The notes below the pieces were generated by a model, which made no database searches, had not been told where the DNA came from, and saw nothing but the letters and a program-made list of their open reading frames with translations. The position numbers and the translations under genes are program-made. Positions 9,584 to 22,100 of a stretch of 34,748 nucleotides of DNA are shown one piece after another. Every line of letters starts with the position of its first letter. The stretch's first letter is position 1. Source of the stretch: Micractinium sp. NFX-FRZ (lineage: Eukaryota; Chlorophyta; Trebouxiophyceae; Chlorellales; Chlorellaceae); the NCBI GenBank assembly GCA_029339195.1, contig JAPTJF010000569.1, positions 1 through 34,748 of the forward strand. The letters run 5' to 3'.

Positions 9584-11929
9584 CTATGCCAGCTCCTCCG
9601 ATTCGCGCAGCAGGCGCAACATGGGCCCCAGCGCGGTGCGCCGCACCCCGGCCCGAGGCCGTGTGGCTCCCGGTCCAGGGGTCAGGCTGCCTCCACGCAT
9701 GCCGCCGCTGCCGCTGCCACTGCCTCGAGTGCCCACAGCTGGCGGCGCCGACTGTGGCTGGCCGTTGGTGGCGGACGGCCGCGGCACCACGCCGGTGGGC
9801 GTGCTTGCCACCACGCCCGCAGGCTGCTGCACTGGCGCTGCATCCTGCGCCAGCTGCGACCTGCGCTGTCGCAGCTGCTCGTACAACGAGGCCCAGCCGC
9901 CCTCTGGCGCAATCACATCGCCGCGTTGTGCAGCTGCCGGGCGCGGCGGGCCCAGCTGCGAGTAGCGGGTTGGGCCCAGGTCGGCAGCCGCTGCATGGGC
10001 TGCCGCCTCTGCCGCTGCCGCAATGGCTGCTGTCGCGCTTGGTGCCTGGGAGCTGCCGCCGACCGCTGCTGCCTTTGCAGCACCACCAGCAGCCGCTCCT
10101 GCCGCTCCTGCAGTCGCCGCCGCAGCTGCCTGCCTTGCGTCACTGCCGCTGCCCCGGACGGGCTGCATCAGGCGCAGCTCCACAAAACAAGACAGCTGTG
10201 CCGCCAGCACCCCCGCGTCATCATACTGGCTGCCCACCTCCTCTTCTGCGGTGCACGGGGGCAGGCACACCAGGACGTGGTGGCAGGTTAGCACGCACAC
10301 CAGCCGGCGGCTGGCTGGCTGCGCACGCCAAGAATCGAAACAAAACATGTAGTAAACAAAGGGCAGCATATTTTTGACAGTGGCGTGAGGTCCGCCCGCG
10401 AACCTGGCTGCAAATTCAGGCTGCCAGCTGCCTCAAGCGGCACCCCACAGCAGCAGGCCCCTCACAACTGTCAGCACCGCAACCTCACCTTCTTCCTCCT
10501 CAGCCTCCTCCTCCCCCTCCGCCCCGTCTGCCTCCGCCTGTGCCCGCCGCAGGGCGCGCTGGTAGCTGAGAGGGTGCAGGGCGGGGTCAGGGTGTGGGGC
10601 CAGGGTGACCGCCTGCGCCTCGTCGTCTACCGCCGTCACCCTGCAACAGTGGGTGGGCAGGCCAGCTCCTTGAGTATCAGCATGGCACCACGGCATGCCT
10701 GCATACAAGACAGGTGAGCAGCTGTGCCACAGCGGGGTCTTGCCAGCCGGCCCTCCCGTAGCAGCCAAAACATAGCAACCAGCGTCAACAAAGCAGCATC
10801 ACGCTTGGACCAGCCGGGAGCTGTCACTCCCCGCCTCCCCTCCCTTCGTACCTGCCCAGCCGCACTTCCGACACGCCGGGCTGCATGTTCAGCCCCACCT
10901 CCAGCAGCCGGTAGGCCAGGACATCACCCAAAGATGGCAGACCTGTCAGCGCCGGCAGCTGCCCAAATGCTGCCTCTGACATCGCCTCTGGCGGAGGGGC
11001 GACAGCGGCGCGCGGGGCACCTCTTGGCCGCGGCTGGTGCTGCTGCCTCTGCTGCCACTGCTGCTGCTTCTGCTCTTTCTGCTGCTGCTGTTGCTGTTGC
11101 TCCCACTGATGCTGCTGTGGCGGCAGCGGCGCATGCTGCTTCTGCTGCCGTTGCACGGGCTGTGCCTGCTGCTCGGAGGCCTGATGGGCCTGCTCTGGCT
11201 GCTGCTCTTTGCGCTGCTTCCGCCGCCCTTGCCGCTCCTGCTGCTCCTGCTGTGCGTGCTGCTGCCACTCAGGGGACACAACAACCTCTGGGGCAGCCGC
11301 GGGCTGCCGTGATGCATGCTTCTGCGCCTGCGGCATGCTCGCTGCAGCCGCCGGCAACGCTGGTGCAGCGGCTGCAGCAGCAGGCTTGGAGGCCTGCCTG
11401 CGCTCCTTTGAGCCTTGTTTGTGCTCCTTTGAGCCTGGCTGTGGGCCTGCCGCAGCACCATTGACAGCACCGGCAGCAGCTGCCTTGGGCCCCTGGGGAG
11501 GCAGGACGCCCATGCGGCGCAGCCGTCGCTTGGCTGCTTTGCGCCGCGCGCTCCTGCTGGGCTTCTTGGCCTGCACCGTCAGGACAAGGCATTGCGCCGG
11601 CAGTGAGCAGGGCTGCTGGGCATGGTGGGCGCACACAGCCGTTGGCACACAGGCATATGCAACTAGCTCTAGGACAGGGCAGAGCATGGAAGGGCAGGGT
11701 AAGAATGAGCAAGGCAGCCCATGGCATGGCAGGGCAGGGAATGAGCAGGGGCCACAGCACGGCAAGCAACACGGGGCACAGCAGGTAGGCCAGCGCAGCA
11801 CAGAAACGCACCGTTGAGCCGTCCTGCCCAGCGGCTGCGGCAGCTGCCGGCGTCGCCAAGCATTCGGCTGCGCCACCCGCCTGGCCAGCGCCCTCGCTCT
11901 CACTGCTGCTGCTGCTGTCCTCATCTTCC

Positions 11930-11972
<43 letters not shown>

Positions 11973-12659
11973 CCTCCTCTTCGCTGCCGCTGCTCTCCTC
12001 ACCCTCTTCGCTGCTGCTGCTCTCCTTGCTGCTGCTAGTGTCACCGCTGCTGGCGCCGCGGCCTGCACCGTCTACAGGCGCGCCCAGCGGCCCCTTGAGA
12101 CGCTTCGTTTCCTGGCGCACTGCCGGCGCTGGCTCAGACGCTGCCCGCTTGCGTGCCATGCTGACCACCAGTGTGTCACCATCACGCAGCAGGTCGGTGC
12201 GGCTGCTGCCCAGCACTGCAAACCCGTCCATGGCGGCCGCCAGGCGTGCCCCAGATCCAGCGCCCAGCCCCAGGTGGGAGCCCAGCTGCAAGCAGAGAGG
12301 CATTGTCGGAGAGAAGGCTCAGAATCAGAGTTGTGTCACACACTGCTGGTGGAGGTGGCAGGAGCGGCAGCAACCTGGCAGCGGCAGGCGGCGGTCTGGC
12401 GGGACTCGGCAGCAACGCTGTCCGTCGCCCCTGCCTACCTCATCGAGCAGCTCCGACACGGTCTGGCTGGTAGGAGAGGGCTGCCACCTGCAGCGAGCAT
12501 GGCGGAAATGCGGGGAGAGGCGCCATCAAGAGAGGGCTGGCGCTGGATGTGAGTTCTGTCACTCGGGGCGTGCAATGCATGCCGGCTCGCTCACCAAAAC
12601 TTGGCGTGCCCGGCTGCCGGCTGCCAGTTTAGCTGCACTCTCAGCCGCAGTGCCGCCAT
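9584..12659 (-). CDS. COIL: Coilin (Cajal-body scaffold), 6 exons, 706 aa
   Basis: Exons: 12659-12595, 12487-12439, 12285-11812, 11570-10852, 10640-10489, 10245-9584. Together they give 2121 nt and all phases agree. Coilin organises Cajal bodies, where snRNPs and snoRNPs mature. Residues 1-80 match the coilin ubiquitin-like N-terminal fold: start MAALRLRVQL, then FWWQPSP spaced before TVSELLDEL as in other coilins, then MDGFAVL and LLRDGDTLVV. Residues about 110-165 are an acidic Ser/Glu tract. KKPSRSARRKAAKRRLRRMG (198-217) is the basic motif typical of plant coilins. A long Gln/Ala-rich linker follows. Residues about 405-511 match the coilin-type Tudor domain: GDVLAYRLLEVG, VSEVRLGRVTAVDDE, VTLAPHPDP, then YDDAGVLAAQLSCFVELRL. 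The Ala/Gly/Arg-rich tail 512-706 is unrecognised and long for the family. It lies 461 bp downstream of Aquarius on the same strand. The 49-nt second exon is supported by homology on both sides. Confidence 0.88.
11932..11970. repeat. (GCT)13 trinucleotide repeat coding for poly-Ser in coilin
   Basis: Thirteen uninterrupted GCT triplets on the plus strand read as AGC on the coding strand. They give 13 consecutive serines within the acidic Ser/Glu segment of coilin exon 3. Such a tract is prone to length change between strains. Confidence 0.93.
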
Positions 12660-13120
12660 TGTTGCAGTTGGTATACAACTGATCAGATTACTGACCGCGA
12701 TAGGGGAAGACCCCGCCGTTGGCAGAGCAAGCCTGTGCCGCCGACAGCATGCACACCACTGCTGCGCCGCCGCCAAGCATGTTGCCCGCGCCGCCGCCAA
12801 GCATGTTGCCCGCATTGGCTCACAAATAAGCCCAAATGCCTGGAACACCCTGCCTGACTCGAAAAACTGCACTTCTCAGCTGTGTCCACTTCCGCAGTCC
12901 AACCGCTGGCAACTCCGCTTCATGCACCGCTGCACCACTGAGGCCTACTGCCCAGAGCCACCTTGCTCGCTGCCATCCTCAAGCACAAGATGCACCGGCC
13001 TGCTTGCCCCACTTTGCCTGTTCTTATTGCGCTCTCTGCATGGCTGGCTGGTCTCTGTCACAAGTTCACAGGATGAGAAGGCCTTCCAAACAAGCAGGGA
13101 GCCTTGCGCCCGCAACGCAA
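12660..13120 (-). promoter_or_regulatory. Intergenic region between Aquarius stop and coilin start
   Basis: This 461 bp must hold the Aquarius 3' UTR and the coilin promoter and 5' UTR, unless the two genes are co-transcribed. It contains a perfect 24 bp tandem duplication (12766-12789 and 12790-12813, GCCGCCGCCAAGCATGTTGC plus CCGC). I see no TGTAA on the minus strand here, so no obvious Aquarius poly(A) signal of the standard algal type. Confidence 0.5.
12766..12813. repeat. Two perfect 24-bp tandem copies upstream of coilin
   Basis: The unit at 12766-12789 is repeated exactly at 12790-12813. It begins 107 bp upstream of the coilin ATG, so it lies in the probable 5' UTR or core promoter. 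Confidence 0.9.
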
Positions 13121-16100
13121 TCAGTCCTGCTGCATGGGTGCCACATCCGCCTGCTGCCCCTCCCCACCCTGCTCCTCCTCCTCATCACCATCCTCATCAT
13201 CACCGTCACCCTCCTCGTCATCACCGGAGGACGAGCCTTCCTCGCCGCTCGCCCCCTCCTGCTCCTCGCCCTCCTCACCCTCCTCTGCCGCCTCGCCGTC
13301 ACCCTCCTCCCCCTCCTCCTCCTCCTCTTCCTCGCCGCCCTCCTCTGCCGCCGCCGCCTCAGCAGCCTGCCGCGCCTCCGGCGGCGGCGCCGTGGCCGCC
13401 ACCGCCTGCTGCACTGCGCCTGCCGCAGCTGCTGCAGCGGCGCCATCGCCGCCGCCCTGCTGCGGCGGCGGCGGCGCTGCCGCCGCTGTGCTGCTGCGCG
13501 CCCACTCGGCGGCCGCCGCCTCCCACTGCTGCGTCATATGCTGCACAATGCCCGCCATGTGGGCCACCCCATCCACCAGCTGCGCCGGCGGGGGGGGCGC
13601 GGTTGCTGGCCGCCCGCAGTGCCCGTAGTACTCCCCTGGCACCAGCGCCAGCTGCACCGGCCGTGCCAGCAGCTGGCCAAAGGTGGGGCGCAGCTCGTAG
13701 CAGTTGGAGAAGAGGGAGGCGCGGCCAAAGATGTAGAGCCCCAGCCGCGAGCGCGACATGGCCACCACTGCATGGGGCGGGGGCGGGGGCAGGCAGGGGT
13801 TCAGCAGGGTGGGCTGGATTGGCTGGAGGGGGGCAGGGGGGACGGAGATGCCGACGCATCCGCAGCCGCAGTGGTGGTGGCAGCAGTGGCGGTGGCAGGA
13901 CCCCTGCTGAGCATGCATCGCCCTGGCCTGGGCTGCGGCGCATACCCCACGCCCCGTTGGCACGCCTGCCCCTGCCCCCAGTCCCCCTCCCTGCCAGGCC
14001 GCCCCTCCCACACACAACACCCGCCCACCCAAACACTGCCCAGGCACTCACCCAGGCGGCGCACGTCGCGCAGGTGGCCAAAGTGGTTGGTGCGCACCAG
14101 GCTGAGCAGCACGTAGTCGTTCTGCTGGCCCTGGTACTTGTCCACCGTGGTCACCTGCGGTGGGGCGGGGCGGTGGGGTGGGGCATGCAACAGGTTTGGT
14201 AGGATTGAACCTTGCAACGAAAGGCAGGCAGCAAGGCAGAGAGGCCAGGCCGGCAGAGGCGGTGCTCCCGTCAGCACAGCAAGGCGCGCACCCTCCCCCA
14301 GCCCCCGCCTGCCCCTCCCAAAGCAGCGCACCTTGGCGGGGCGGCCAAAGGCGGGGTGCCGCGCGCAGCGCCGCTCGATGACGTCGCGCAGCAGCGCCTT
14401 CTGCCCGTTGTACGTGGTCAGGATGGAGATCTTGTGCGCCGGGTAGCCCAGCAGCCGCATGTACTGGTACACAGACACCAGGTACTCCGCCTCGCCCAGG
14501 TTCTGTGACAAGGGGGTGGGATGGGTGTGGGATTGGGGTGAGGGGAGGGGCGGAGGACGTCGGGGGGCAGGGCGGGTCAGCACACAGCGTGCAGGAACAA
14601 CGGCAGGGCAGGACGGCAGGGCAGGGCACGACGGCAGGGCACGATGGCAGGGCAGGGCAGGGCAGGGCGGAGAAGGGACAGGCCCCCTGCCAGCCTGCGC
14701 TTGGGCTCCAGCCTGCGTGCCTTGCCGCTGCATGCGCCAGGGCCTGGCATCTGCCCCTCTGCAAAGAGAGGCCCCATCGGCAGCCGCCCCGCCCTGGGCA
14801 GCCGCCCCGCCCACCTGGTAGAAGTAGGGCAGCGGCGACGACTCTCCCCGCCCGTTGAAGTCTGGCACGTCGATGAGCTGGAAGTCGAGCGCAAAGCCTG
14901 GGTTGGCGGTCAGGAAGGCGGGCTGCGCGCTGACGGCGGGCAGGTCGCCCAGGGAGCGGTACCGCCAGTTGTACAGCTTGGCCAGCGAGGGGCGGGCGCG
15001 GCCCTGCGGGGGGCAGCAGGGGCAGGGCGTGCGTTGGATGGGTGCGGTGGGCGGGGCCCAGGGGGTCTGAAAGCCGCACACCAGCCCTGCACTCTGCCCA
15101 GTCTTGGCACCTTCGCAACACCACAAACCCAGCCCAGGGCCCTCGTCCCTGCCCTGGCATGCACACATCCACCCATACAAGCCCCCGAACAAGAGGCCCC
15201 AGGCCCCCCTCCCCCAGGAATTGAGGCCCACGCCCCCCAACGCGCCCCCAGCCCCGCCCCGCCTTGCCTGCGCGTTGAGCTCGATGTAGGGGGTGCCCAG
15301 GCGGATGAAGCGCGTGAAGAGGGACTGGTCGAGGTGCGAGTACTGCTGGATGGCCTGGTTCTTGACCACCGGCGGCAGCTGGTGATGGTCGCCAATCAGG
15401 ATCACGCGCTTCAGGCGGTTGTGCCCGTCCTCCTGGCGCTGCGGGGCGGGGAGGGGCGGGGAGGGGCAGGGGAGGGGCAAGGGACGGGGGGGCCAAGCGG
15501 GTCAGCAGTGCAGGGGACAGGCGGGAGGGGACGTGGGAAGGCAAAGCGAGCAGGCAGCGCTCTGCAGCTCGGCTGCCACGCCACACACGACATGAGACAA
15601 CCTCTCCCCAACCTCCCCAACCTCTCCCAACTCTCCCCACCCACCCACCTGCAGCAGCATGGGGATGAAGGTCTCAATCTCCAGTATCTGCGCGCTCTCC
15701 TCCATCAGCAGGTTGTCGTACTTGAAGCCAAGGTCAAGGAACTCCCTGAGGGGGCGGGAGGTGGGAGGGGGCGAGGGGCGGGATGTGTGGATGGCGGGGT
15801 GGGCCAGGGCAGAGGCAGGAGGGGTGGTCAGGCAAAAGACGGGCAGGGCGGGCAGGGCGGGGCGGGTGGGCAGTAGAGGGCCGGGGTGAGCAGGCGGCGC
15901 AGCACACGAGAGCGGGGCAGCAGGAGCACCGCGCAGCAGCGACCGGCGCGCCCCCTGCAGGCGCTCACTTGCGCTTGAGCGCCGCGTGCGTGCAGGTCAT
16001 GGCCACGATTTTGGCCTGCTTGGTCATCAGGTAGTTCACCCGGTCCCCCTGGCTCTTGAGCAGCTCAAAGGGGCGGATCTCCTCCAGCTCCTGGAACATG

Positions 16101-19100
16101 GTGCGCAGGTGGCGGAAGCAGCCCTGCGCGCACCCACGGACAACACGCCAACAGGCAGAGGGCGTCAGAAGGATGTGGTCACAGGTGTGCAGGGCCGGGC
16201 ACTCGTGGGACATGTGCACAAGCTGTTTACTTTACTTTTTCAAGCAGGCAGCCTGCGGCAGGGATGTCAAGCAGTGACGCGAGCTGCTGGCAGGCCCCCA
16301 AGATGCCCGCCCCCTAGGACCATCCTCTGGCTGTAGTGCCTGCCCCCAGGCAACCGCTTCGCTGCGCACCCGTCCTGGCCTCACACTGCCCCCTCGACCT
16401 CCCATCAGCCACCTCCCTCCTCACAACCTATACCACCCCGCCCCACAGCCCGCACCCCACCTGCGCCTTCTCCCAGTCCTCCTTGTACGACCCTCCCGCA
16501 AACAGCGGCTGGGGCGCGTCGGCAAAGAAGTCGGTGAAGGGGAAGAGCTCTGCGGGGTGATGAGGGGGGCCAGCGGTGAGGGGGCAGAAACATGGTTGGA
16601 GGAGGGGGCGCGGGGATCAAGGGCGGGCCAAGCCCAGGCGTAGCAGTGGTGCGGTAGCTGGGAGCGCAGGCGGGTCTGCCTTGCCGGGCCACCACCTCGC
16701 CTACCCCCACCTGCTGTCCGCCCAGGCTCACGTGCCCGCCATCCCTACCCCACCCCCGATGCCTGAAACCCCAGCGCCCCACCGACCTTTGACACACTCT
16801 GCCGTCTTGGCTGCCCCACACTGCGCCGCAAACTTCTCCCAGCGCGCCAGCACGTGCAGCAGCCAGAAGTGGCCCGCCGTCTCGCACGTGTATGCCACGC
16901 TCTCGTTCACGCTCAGCAGCTTGGCCAGGCGCTCCACCTATTGGGGGGGAAGTGGATTTGGGGGAAAAAGAGATGGTGGACAGGTGGGTCAAAGCGCGTT
17001 ACTGGGTGGCAGGGTCGTGCACAGACTGGGGTGGGACGTTGGAGTGCTGGTTGCAGGCCGCACAGGGGTGGTGTGTGCAGGAGTGTGTGTGCCGGGCATG
17101 GAGGGCGGGCAGGTGCAGCAAGCGACAACACATGGCACCGGGTTCAATCGCCCTGCCTCCCACCCCTGCACCGCAGCCCTGCTCTGCTGCTCCCGTCAGC
17201 CACACCTCCTGCCAGCTTTCCCAAACGCACCGCCGCCGGCAGCTGCAGGCGGTGCGCCAGCGTGGCGTCCCCTGCTCCCCTGCCATCCGACCCACACATG
17301 CCCTCACACCCAAGCGCCCACCACCACCACAGCACAGCGGCACCCACCTCTGCCAGCAGCTCCAGTCGGCGCGCCAGCATGGCGTTCACCCTGCCCACTC
17401 GGCTGAAGTCCAGCTCCGTGTCCAGCTCAGCCTCGCCCATGCCCAGGCGCAGCAGGTAGCGGGCGGGCACGTCGCGCTCCACGATCTGTGCGTGGGGATT
17501 GTGTGCAGGGCGGTCAGAAGGGAGGGGGCACATGGGGGCAGATCAGGGTGCAAGAAGCAGGGCAGGGGAGATGGGAGGAGTTGAGGAAAGAGCGGGGGCA
17601 CAGCAGCATTTCGGCTGGCCTGCCCAGCTCCTGCTTTTGCACCCAGCCCAGGCTCGTGCGCCAGCCAGCCACCCTGTCTGCTGGGGCACCCTCACCCCCT
17701 GGCCCACCCTCCCACCCCAGCACCCACCTTTGTGAAGAGGTCGTTGAGTGCCTGGTTGGAGTGGGTGACCACCAGGGTGCGCTGGGAGGGGCAGTTGTGG
17801 TACAGGATGTGCATGATCTGCACAGCTGTGTCCGTCTTGCCCGTGCCTGCAGGGAGGTTTGTTGGTCGGGGGAATGAGACGCGACGGGGTGGACGCAGGG
17901 GAGGGCATGTGTGTGCTGGCAGTGGGCAGGCAGGCAGGAAAGCCGGCAAGCCTGTGGGAGGCAGACACCAAGCCAGGCCCAGCATGGGTGTGAGGGCAGG
18001 CAACACTGAATGCAGCTGGGCCGTGCTGCTGCTGCTCCCAGCCACCCCAACGCCCCCCTCCAGCCGCCCAGCCCACCCGCAGCGCCCCACCCACCCACCT
18101 GGCGGCCCCACCACCATGGTCAGCCCCGGCTGCACTCCCGACATGATGGCCTGCGTCTGCACCGGCGTGAAGCGCACGGTGTTCTGGGGGGGCAGGTCCT
18201 GAGGGTAGGGGCCCGGGTCCACCGGGGTGTACGACTCCACCACCAGCTTGCGGGCCGCCGCTGCCGCAGCAGCCTCAGCCTCGGCCTCGCCGCCCTCCTC
18301 GCCAGCCGCCGCCGCCTTGCGCTTGCCCGCCTTCTTGCCTGCCGCCTCCGCCTCCTCCTTGAGCGGCGGGAAGGTGATGCGGAAGGGGCGCTCCAGCTGG
18401 GGGCTGCGGCTGCCGTTGACAAACTCCACCTCCCACCCGGGGAACGCCTCGCGCACGTGGTCTGCACCGGGGGGGAGGGCGGGGGGCAGGCGAGCGGGGA
18501 CGCAAGGAGGGAGAGAGTGAGCTGTGTGTGTGTGTGCGTGGCAGGGCCCATGGCAGGTGAGAGCAGGGGTGGCCAAGCCAAGCACAGCGACGCAGGGCAG
18601 GCGGGCAAGTCTCCCACCAGCCCCGGCCAATTCCCTGCCATCTACCTCCACACCTACTTTCCTCCCCGCCCTGCCCTGCGCCCCCCCGCTGCCCACCCCA
18701 CCCGAACCCAAACACACTGCCCACCCACCCACCCACCCACCCGCGTCCAGGAAGGTGTCCTTGAAGTCCACCGTCTGCAGGCAGCCGTCCATGTGCTTGT
18801 ACTGCGCCGCCCCCGGGTCGCCGTATCCCAGCAGGATGTCGTGCAGCCAGGGGGGCAGCACGCAGTCCTCATTCATCAGGTCGCGGATCGACTCCAGCAC
18901 CGCCTTGAAGTTGTTCTCCTTGGCCTGACAGTGGTTGGTTTGGGGGGCAGGGAGAGGGGAAGAGGGGGGGGCATAGTGTGAGCAGGGGGCGGTGGCCGTG
19001 GGCGGTGTGCAAGCAGGCACTGATGGCGAGGGTGTGAGCAGGGCTAGGGTGCAGGCAGGCCAGCAATGAAGTTAAGTACACACGCCCGCAAATCAAACCC

Positions 19101-22100
19101 TCCGGCCGCCCACGACCCACCCACATACCACCTCACCCCACGACCCACCTTTCTGCGCATGAGCATGTTGAAGGTGCCGTACACGTCCTCCCCTCCCGAC
19201 TGGGCCATGTAGTTCATGTCCATCTGAGGCAGCAGGCAGGGGGGGCGGCAGGGGGTGGGGGGCAAGGCAACCGTGTGAGCAGCGGGCCCATCAAACACCA
19301 CGCATCCAGCGGCCCGCCCGGCCTGCCGCGTGCCTGCCTGCTGCAGCAACCTGGCGCACCCCCAAGGCTCTCCCCCTCTCTCTCTCTCTGCCATGTCCAG
19401 GCAGGGCTGCAGGCAGGCGGGCGGGTAGGCAGGCACCGCTGCAGACCCGCTCAGCCCGGAGCCAGCCCATGCACCACACTGCCCCCTTGGACCCACCCCG
19501 CACCCCTCACCCACTTCACCCACCCCCCCACCTGGTACTGCGCGGTGTCCAGCGCCACCGTCACGGTGCGCATCGTGCCCTGGGGGGTCCCCCGCTCATC
19601 CATTCGCACCCGCCCCGTGAAGTCGTTCATCAGCTTCCCCTCTGCGGCAGGGGGGGGAGGCAGCAGGGCAACAACACGGGGCGGGAGTGCAGGGGTCAGA
19701 AGGCAGTATTCAGGCTGCCGTCAAAAGTTTGAGTGGAAGGGGACTCAGGCTTGCGGACCGCCACTACTGCTCCCACCCCCGGCAGCATCTCGTGAGCATG
19801 CTGCTCTCCTCGGAGGCCAGCCCTGCTCCTCCCAGGAAGCTCACACAGCCCCACCCCCAGTACACTGTAGCACTGGGACTGGTGCAGGCCTGGTGGCCCC
19901 ATCCGCCTGCCCCACGTCCTCTGCTGCACAACCTCCCCCTCCCCCCTAAATCACACGCGGCATCACTACCACCTGCCTGCGCCGCGTCCGCGCCCACCCC
20001 ACCCCCTCCCACCCCACCCCACCCCTCCCCCACTCACCCTCGTCCTTGACCTCTATCACCTCGCAGCCCCGCACAAACTGCAGGCCGTACCGCTCCATCA
20101 GCCCCACCCCGGCCGCCTCGCCGCCCGCCTCGCCGCCCGACTGCAGGGGCAGGCAGGAGTGCGTGAGTGTGTGTGTGTGTGTGTCGAGAAAGCCTTGCAT
20201 GCATGTATGTGTATGTGTATGTACTGTTGGGACCAGGGGGCAGGTCGTGGTGTGTGGCACAGGACTGCTGCCGGCCTGCAATGCAAGCAACACCTCCCAC
20301 TGCACACCTCACTTCCTGCCACCACCTGGAGGCCTGCCCTCACCCCGCCCACAACCACACCCCTCCCCCCCTCCCCCCACACCCCCACCTGCGCCATGTA
20401 GTTTGCTGTGATGGCATCAGGCGGGCGGATGGTGAGGAGGAACAGGACGTCGTGCTGCTTCAGCTCGTCCCACTCAGACCGGATGTGGGGCTGCAGGTTG
20501 GCCAGGTTGAGCGTGATCTCGGCTGCAGGGGGGGAGTGGGGGAGGAGGCAGCAGAGGGGGTGGTGTCAGGGCCAGCGAGGGAGGCGGTGCGATGCCAGGT
20601 CGGCGCGAAGTGCAGACCTGCCTGCTCCGCTCCCTCACGTGCGGACGACAACCCAGCAAGGGAAGGGGGAGGATCAGGCAGGCGCAGGCGGGCACGGCTC
20701 CATGCCCCCCGGCCCACTGCCCCGCATGCAGGCCCCTGCTTCCGCAGCTGCTCCTGGCCCAGCCCAACCCCTCTCAAGCCTGCTTCCCCTGCCGCCATCC
20801 CACACCCACCGGCCGGCCCTCCCAAGTATCTCCGCCACGGCTTGTTCACCCCACACACCGTGGGATCCCTGCCCCGCATGCCTCCTGGCGCCCCCCCACC
20901 CTACAAACCCACCCAGCTGGTCGACCCACTCCCCCCCCCCCTCACCTGTGACGGCCGCAGGCTTGCTCTCCCCCACCTTGGGCTTGCGCACCTCGGTGAC
21001 CGCAAACTTGTCCACCACCTGGGCCATGCGCGCCCACCCGCTGAACATCACCTGCGGCCGGGCGGGGCAGCGGGCGGGCGTACCAGGGTTGGGGGAGTGA
21101 GAGGCCTGAGCGGAAGGGCAAGCTCAAGCGCTCACAGGGGAGCGGGGCGGTCAGCAGGCTGGCCTGCACTGCAGCCCCGCAACCCCGGCCTCAGTTCTTT
21201 GTCTCTGCGCCTTGCGACCTCCCAGGCACCACCGCCCAGCGCCGCCACACCACGAGCATACCCGTCTGCCATCATCCCCCCACGCCACACTCCACACAGC
21301 GCAGTACACCTCTTCCATCACCCGCCCCAACCTGCCCAGGGGGATGCACTCCAACACATCCGCCAGGCCCTCTGATCCCATCACATCCCACCCCATGCCT
21401 TGTCACCTCATCACCCCTTCCCCCCTCTTCCCGCCCCACCCACCCTGTCGTCGTCCGCCAGGTATGGCCCCACGCGCTTCAGCACATCAGCCAGGTCCTC
21501 CCTGATCTCGTACGTCGCCTCCAGCCGGAACAGGTTGAAGTTGCGCAGCAGGTAGTCGTGGTGGGTGAGGAACTGCAGGTTCAGCTTGGGCAGCGCAAGC
21601 ACGCCCTCGCCTGCAGCGAGGGGCCAGGGGCAGGGGCAGGGGCAGGAGTCGGGAGGGGGAGTGGTGAGGGGGTGAGGGAAAGAGGGCGCACGGGCGGGAG
21701 AAAAACAGCAAAGAAGGGGCAGAGAAGCGGTGTTGGGCAGCGAAGCACGGCTGGTGGGCGGGCGGGGCTCAGGCACGTGCGCTGTTCCACCGCAGGGAGG
21801 GAGGCGCCGCCTGCCCAGCACGAAGGCAGGCAAGCACGCGATGCTCCACCAACAAACACCCCCCACACCGCCAACCTCCCCACCCCTGCCCCCACCCCCT
21901 GCCCCCACCCACCCACCTGTGTAGTGCACCGTGGGCACCTGGTTCTCATCAAACAGGACCGCCTCGGTGGGGTACAGCGGCATCTCGTTGATTGTCTCAT
22001 TCTGGGGGTGGGGAGGGGGCGAGGGGGGAGGGAGGCAGAGAGGCAGAGGTCGTGGGGGTGGAGAGGGTGCTGCGTGTGCCAGAGGTGGCACCACTGTCGC

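Noticed and set aside
12601..14202. 533-codon plus-strand open frame
   Set aside because: It is antisense to the acidic C-terminus of Aquarius and spans the intergenic gap. Its Pro/His repeats are complements of Glu/Asp codons.
14048..15640. 530-codon minus-strand open frame
   Set aside because: It is a shifted frame through Aquarius exons 27-30 and their introns. The conserved helicase residues are in the other frame.
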